A DNA stretch of 7,200 nucleotides. Origin: Spirochaetia bacterium. Its GTDB lineage: Bacteria; Spirochaetota; Spirochaetia; DTKZ01. A program made the position numbers and the translations under genes. This document shows, one piece after another, positions 6,813 to 7,200 of this stretch. Every line of letters starts with the position of its first letter. Within the stretch, counting starts at the first letter, position 1. The stretch is from NCBI GenBank assembly GCA_031270615.1, contig JAISXE010000188.1, forward strand, positions 1 to 7,200. The letters run 5' to 3'. The notes below the pieces were generated by a model that was not told the DNA's origin, ran no database searches, and worked only from the letters and a program-made list of their open reading frames with translations.

Positions 6813-6833
6813 GTTCCCGCCTTCGGCGGGAAC
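6813..6833. repeat. Perfect 9-bp GC-rich hairpin, GTTCCCGCC / GGCGGGAAC
   Basis: Arms 6813-6821 and 6825-6833 enclose TTC. An outer GG (6811-6812) and CCC (6837-6839) may add pairs across a small internal loop. On the plus strand an A7 tract follows (6840-6846). On the minus strand the T7 comes before the stem, so it is not a terminator for guaA in the usual sense. Confidence 0.75.
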
Positions 6834-6873
6834 GCGCCCAAAAAAATCTTCACACTCCAATTTGAATTTTTCC

Positions 6874-7200
6874 TCATTCCCACTCTATTGTCGCGGGGGG
6901 TTTTGAGGACACGTCGTACACGACCCGGCCGATTTGCCGCACCGAGTTGGTTATTTTGGAGGAGATTTCCAGAAGGTCTTTTGCGGGGAAGTCAAACACG
7001 TCGGCTGTCATTCCGTCATGGGACACCACGGCGCGCAGGGCCAGGACATAGCGGTAATCGCGCGCGTCTCCGGTTACGCCTACGGAGCGCACGGGAAGCA
7101 GCACGGCGAAGGCCTGCCAGATTTTGTCGTAGAGGCCGCGGGTTTTTAATTCCGAGACGAAAACGGCATCGGCTTCGCGGAGGATTTCGCATTTTTCGCG
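6874..7200 (-). CDS. guaA: GMP synthase (glutamine-hydrolysing), C-terminal 108 residues (5' end outside window)
   Basis: The frame is open from the window edge to the TGA read at 6876-6874. It encodes the C-terminal dimerisation and XMP-binding domain of GuaA, which amidates XMP to GMP using ATP and glutamine-derived ammonia in the cytosol, the last step of de novo GMP synthesis. Diagnostic blocks in order are LREADAVFVSELKTRGLYDK, then IWQAFAVLLPVRSVGVTGD, then R-D-Y and ALRAV, then the invariant terminus VYDVSSKPPATIEWE. The ATP-pyrophosphatase and glutaminase domains lie outside the window. No truncation or frameshift is seen. It converges on ylxP, so the two do not share an operon. Confidence 0.98.
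   Translation of the reverse strand, partial: REKCEILREADAVFVSELKTRGLYDKIWQAFAVLLPVRSVGVTGDARDYRYVLALRAVVSHDGMTADVFDFPAKDLLEISSKITNSVRQIGRVVYDVSSKPPATIEWE

Larger units (their letters stand above)
6665..6847. repeat. Palindrome-rich composite element (dispersed repeat, MITE-like element or structured RNA)
   Basis: The unit contains hairpins at 6670-6693, 6714-6732, 6758-6792 and 6813-6833. Its ends are imperfectly complementary to each other: the left end reads TTTTTGGCGCTCCCGC (6670-6685), and the complement of the right end reads TTTTTTTGGGCGCGTTCCCGC. ATCT stands just outside both ends (6661-6664, 6846-6849), too short to be called a target duplication. The arms are T-rich on the 5' side and A-rich on the 3' side on both strands, the reverse of an intrinsic terminator. 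The region has no coding content, so I read it as one element with terminal inverted repeats or as a folded RNA. Confidence 0.45.
6557..6873. other. 317-base intergenic region between convergent ylxP and guaA
   Basis: I find no convincing gene here. The first ~110 bases (6557-6664) show no clear terminator or RNA gene. The rest holds four perfect inverted repeats and a pair of direct repeats, listed separately. Neither ylxP nor guaA has a textbook intrinsic terminator in it. For guaA, an AT-rich imperfect stem (minus strand, AAAAATTC with GAAGATTTTT, about 6871-6842) running into a T tract is the only candidate. Confidence 0.6.

Noticed and set aside
6665..6847. CRISPR array
   Set aside because: The repeats are palindromes of differing sequence with no regular repeat-spacer periodicity.
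6661..6849. Target-site duplication ATCT around the palindromic element
   Set aside because: Four bases in AT-rich flanks are expected by chance; recorded only as a note.
6572..6865. 97-codon plus-strand frame across the repeat region
   Set aside because: Its composition follows the repeats (Arg/Lys/Pro-rich), with no start signal; non-coding.

Overview
The window is GC-rich bacterial DNA with four protein-coding regions of good quality, a pair of convergent gene ends on each side, and one structured intergenic repeat region. The organism is most likely a spirochaete of the Treponema group: it combines an Rpn-type PD-(D/E)XK tail, a very large exported outer-membrane-type beta protein and a DUF503/YlxP gene in a GC-rich genome. 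This is an inference from style, not a phylogenetic marker, and other diderm phyla cannot be excluded.

Layout. 1-353 (+) is the 3' end of an Rpn/PDDEXK-family nuclease gene. It converges on a 1639-residue secreted protein gene on the minus strand (456-5375), with two small hairpins in the gap. A short AT-rich divergent control region (5376-5438) separates the giant gene from a plus-strand pair: a voltage-sensor-like membrane protein (5439-6272), overlapped by four bases by ylxP/DUF503 (6269-6556). The plus pair converges on guaA (GMP synthase, minus strand, 6874 to beyond the window). Between them lie 317 bases without a gene, rich in perfect palindromes (about 6665-6847).

Function. The giant protein has a signal peptide, two related N-terminal beta units, several beta-sandwich domains, two Asp/Asn-rich calcium-type loops and a C-terminal region ending in aromatic residues, as in outer-membrane barrels. 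Its order of motifs resembles, from memory, SprA, the type IX secretion translocon of Bacteroidota. The membrane protein has an S4 helix with six basic residues spaced exactly three apart, but where a channel would carry its pore loop and selectivity filter it has a domain of roughly 95 residues. Nothing links the giant protein and the voltage-sensor protein functionally except their shared promoter region. GuaA and YlxP are housekeeping genes.

The best candidates for something undescribed are the filterless voltage-sensor protein, the SprA-like protein and the palindrome cluster.
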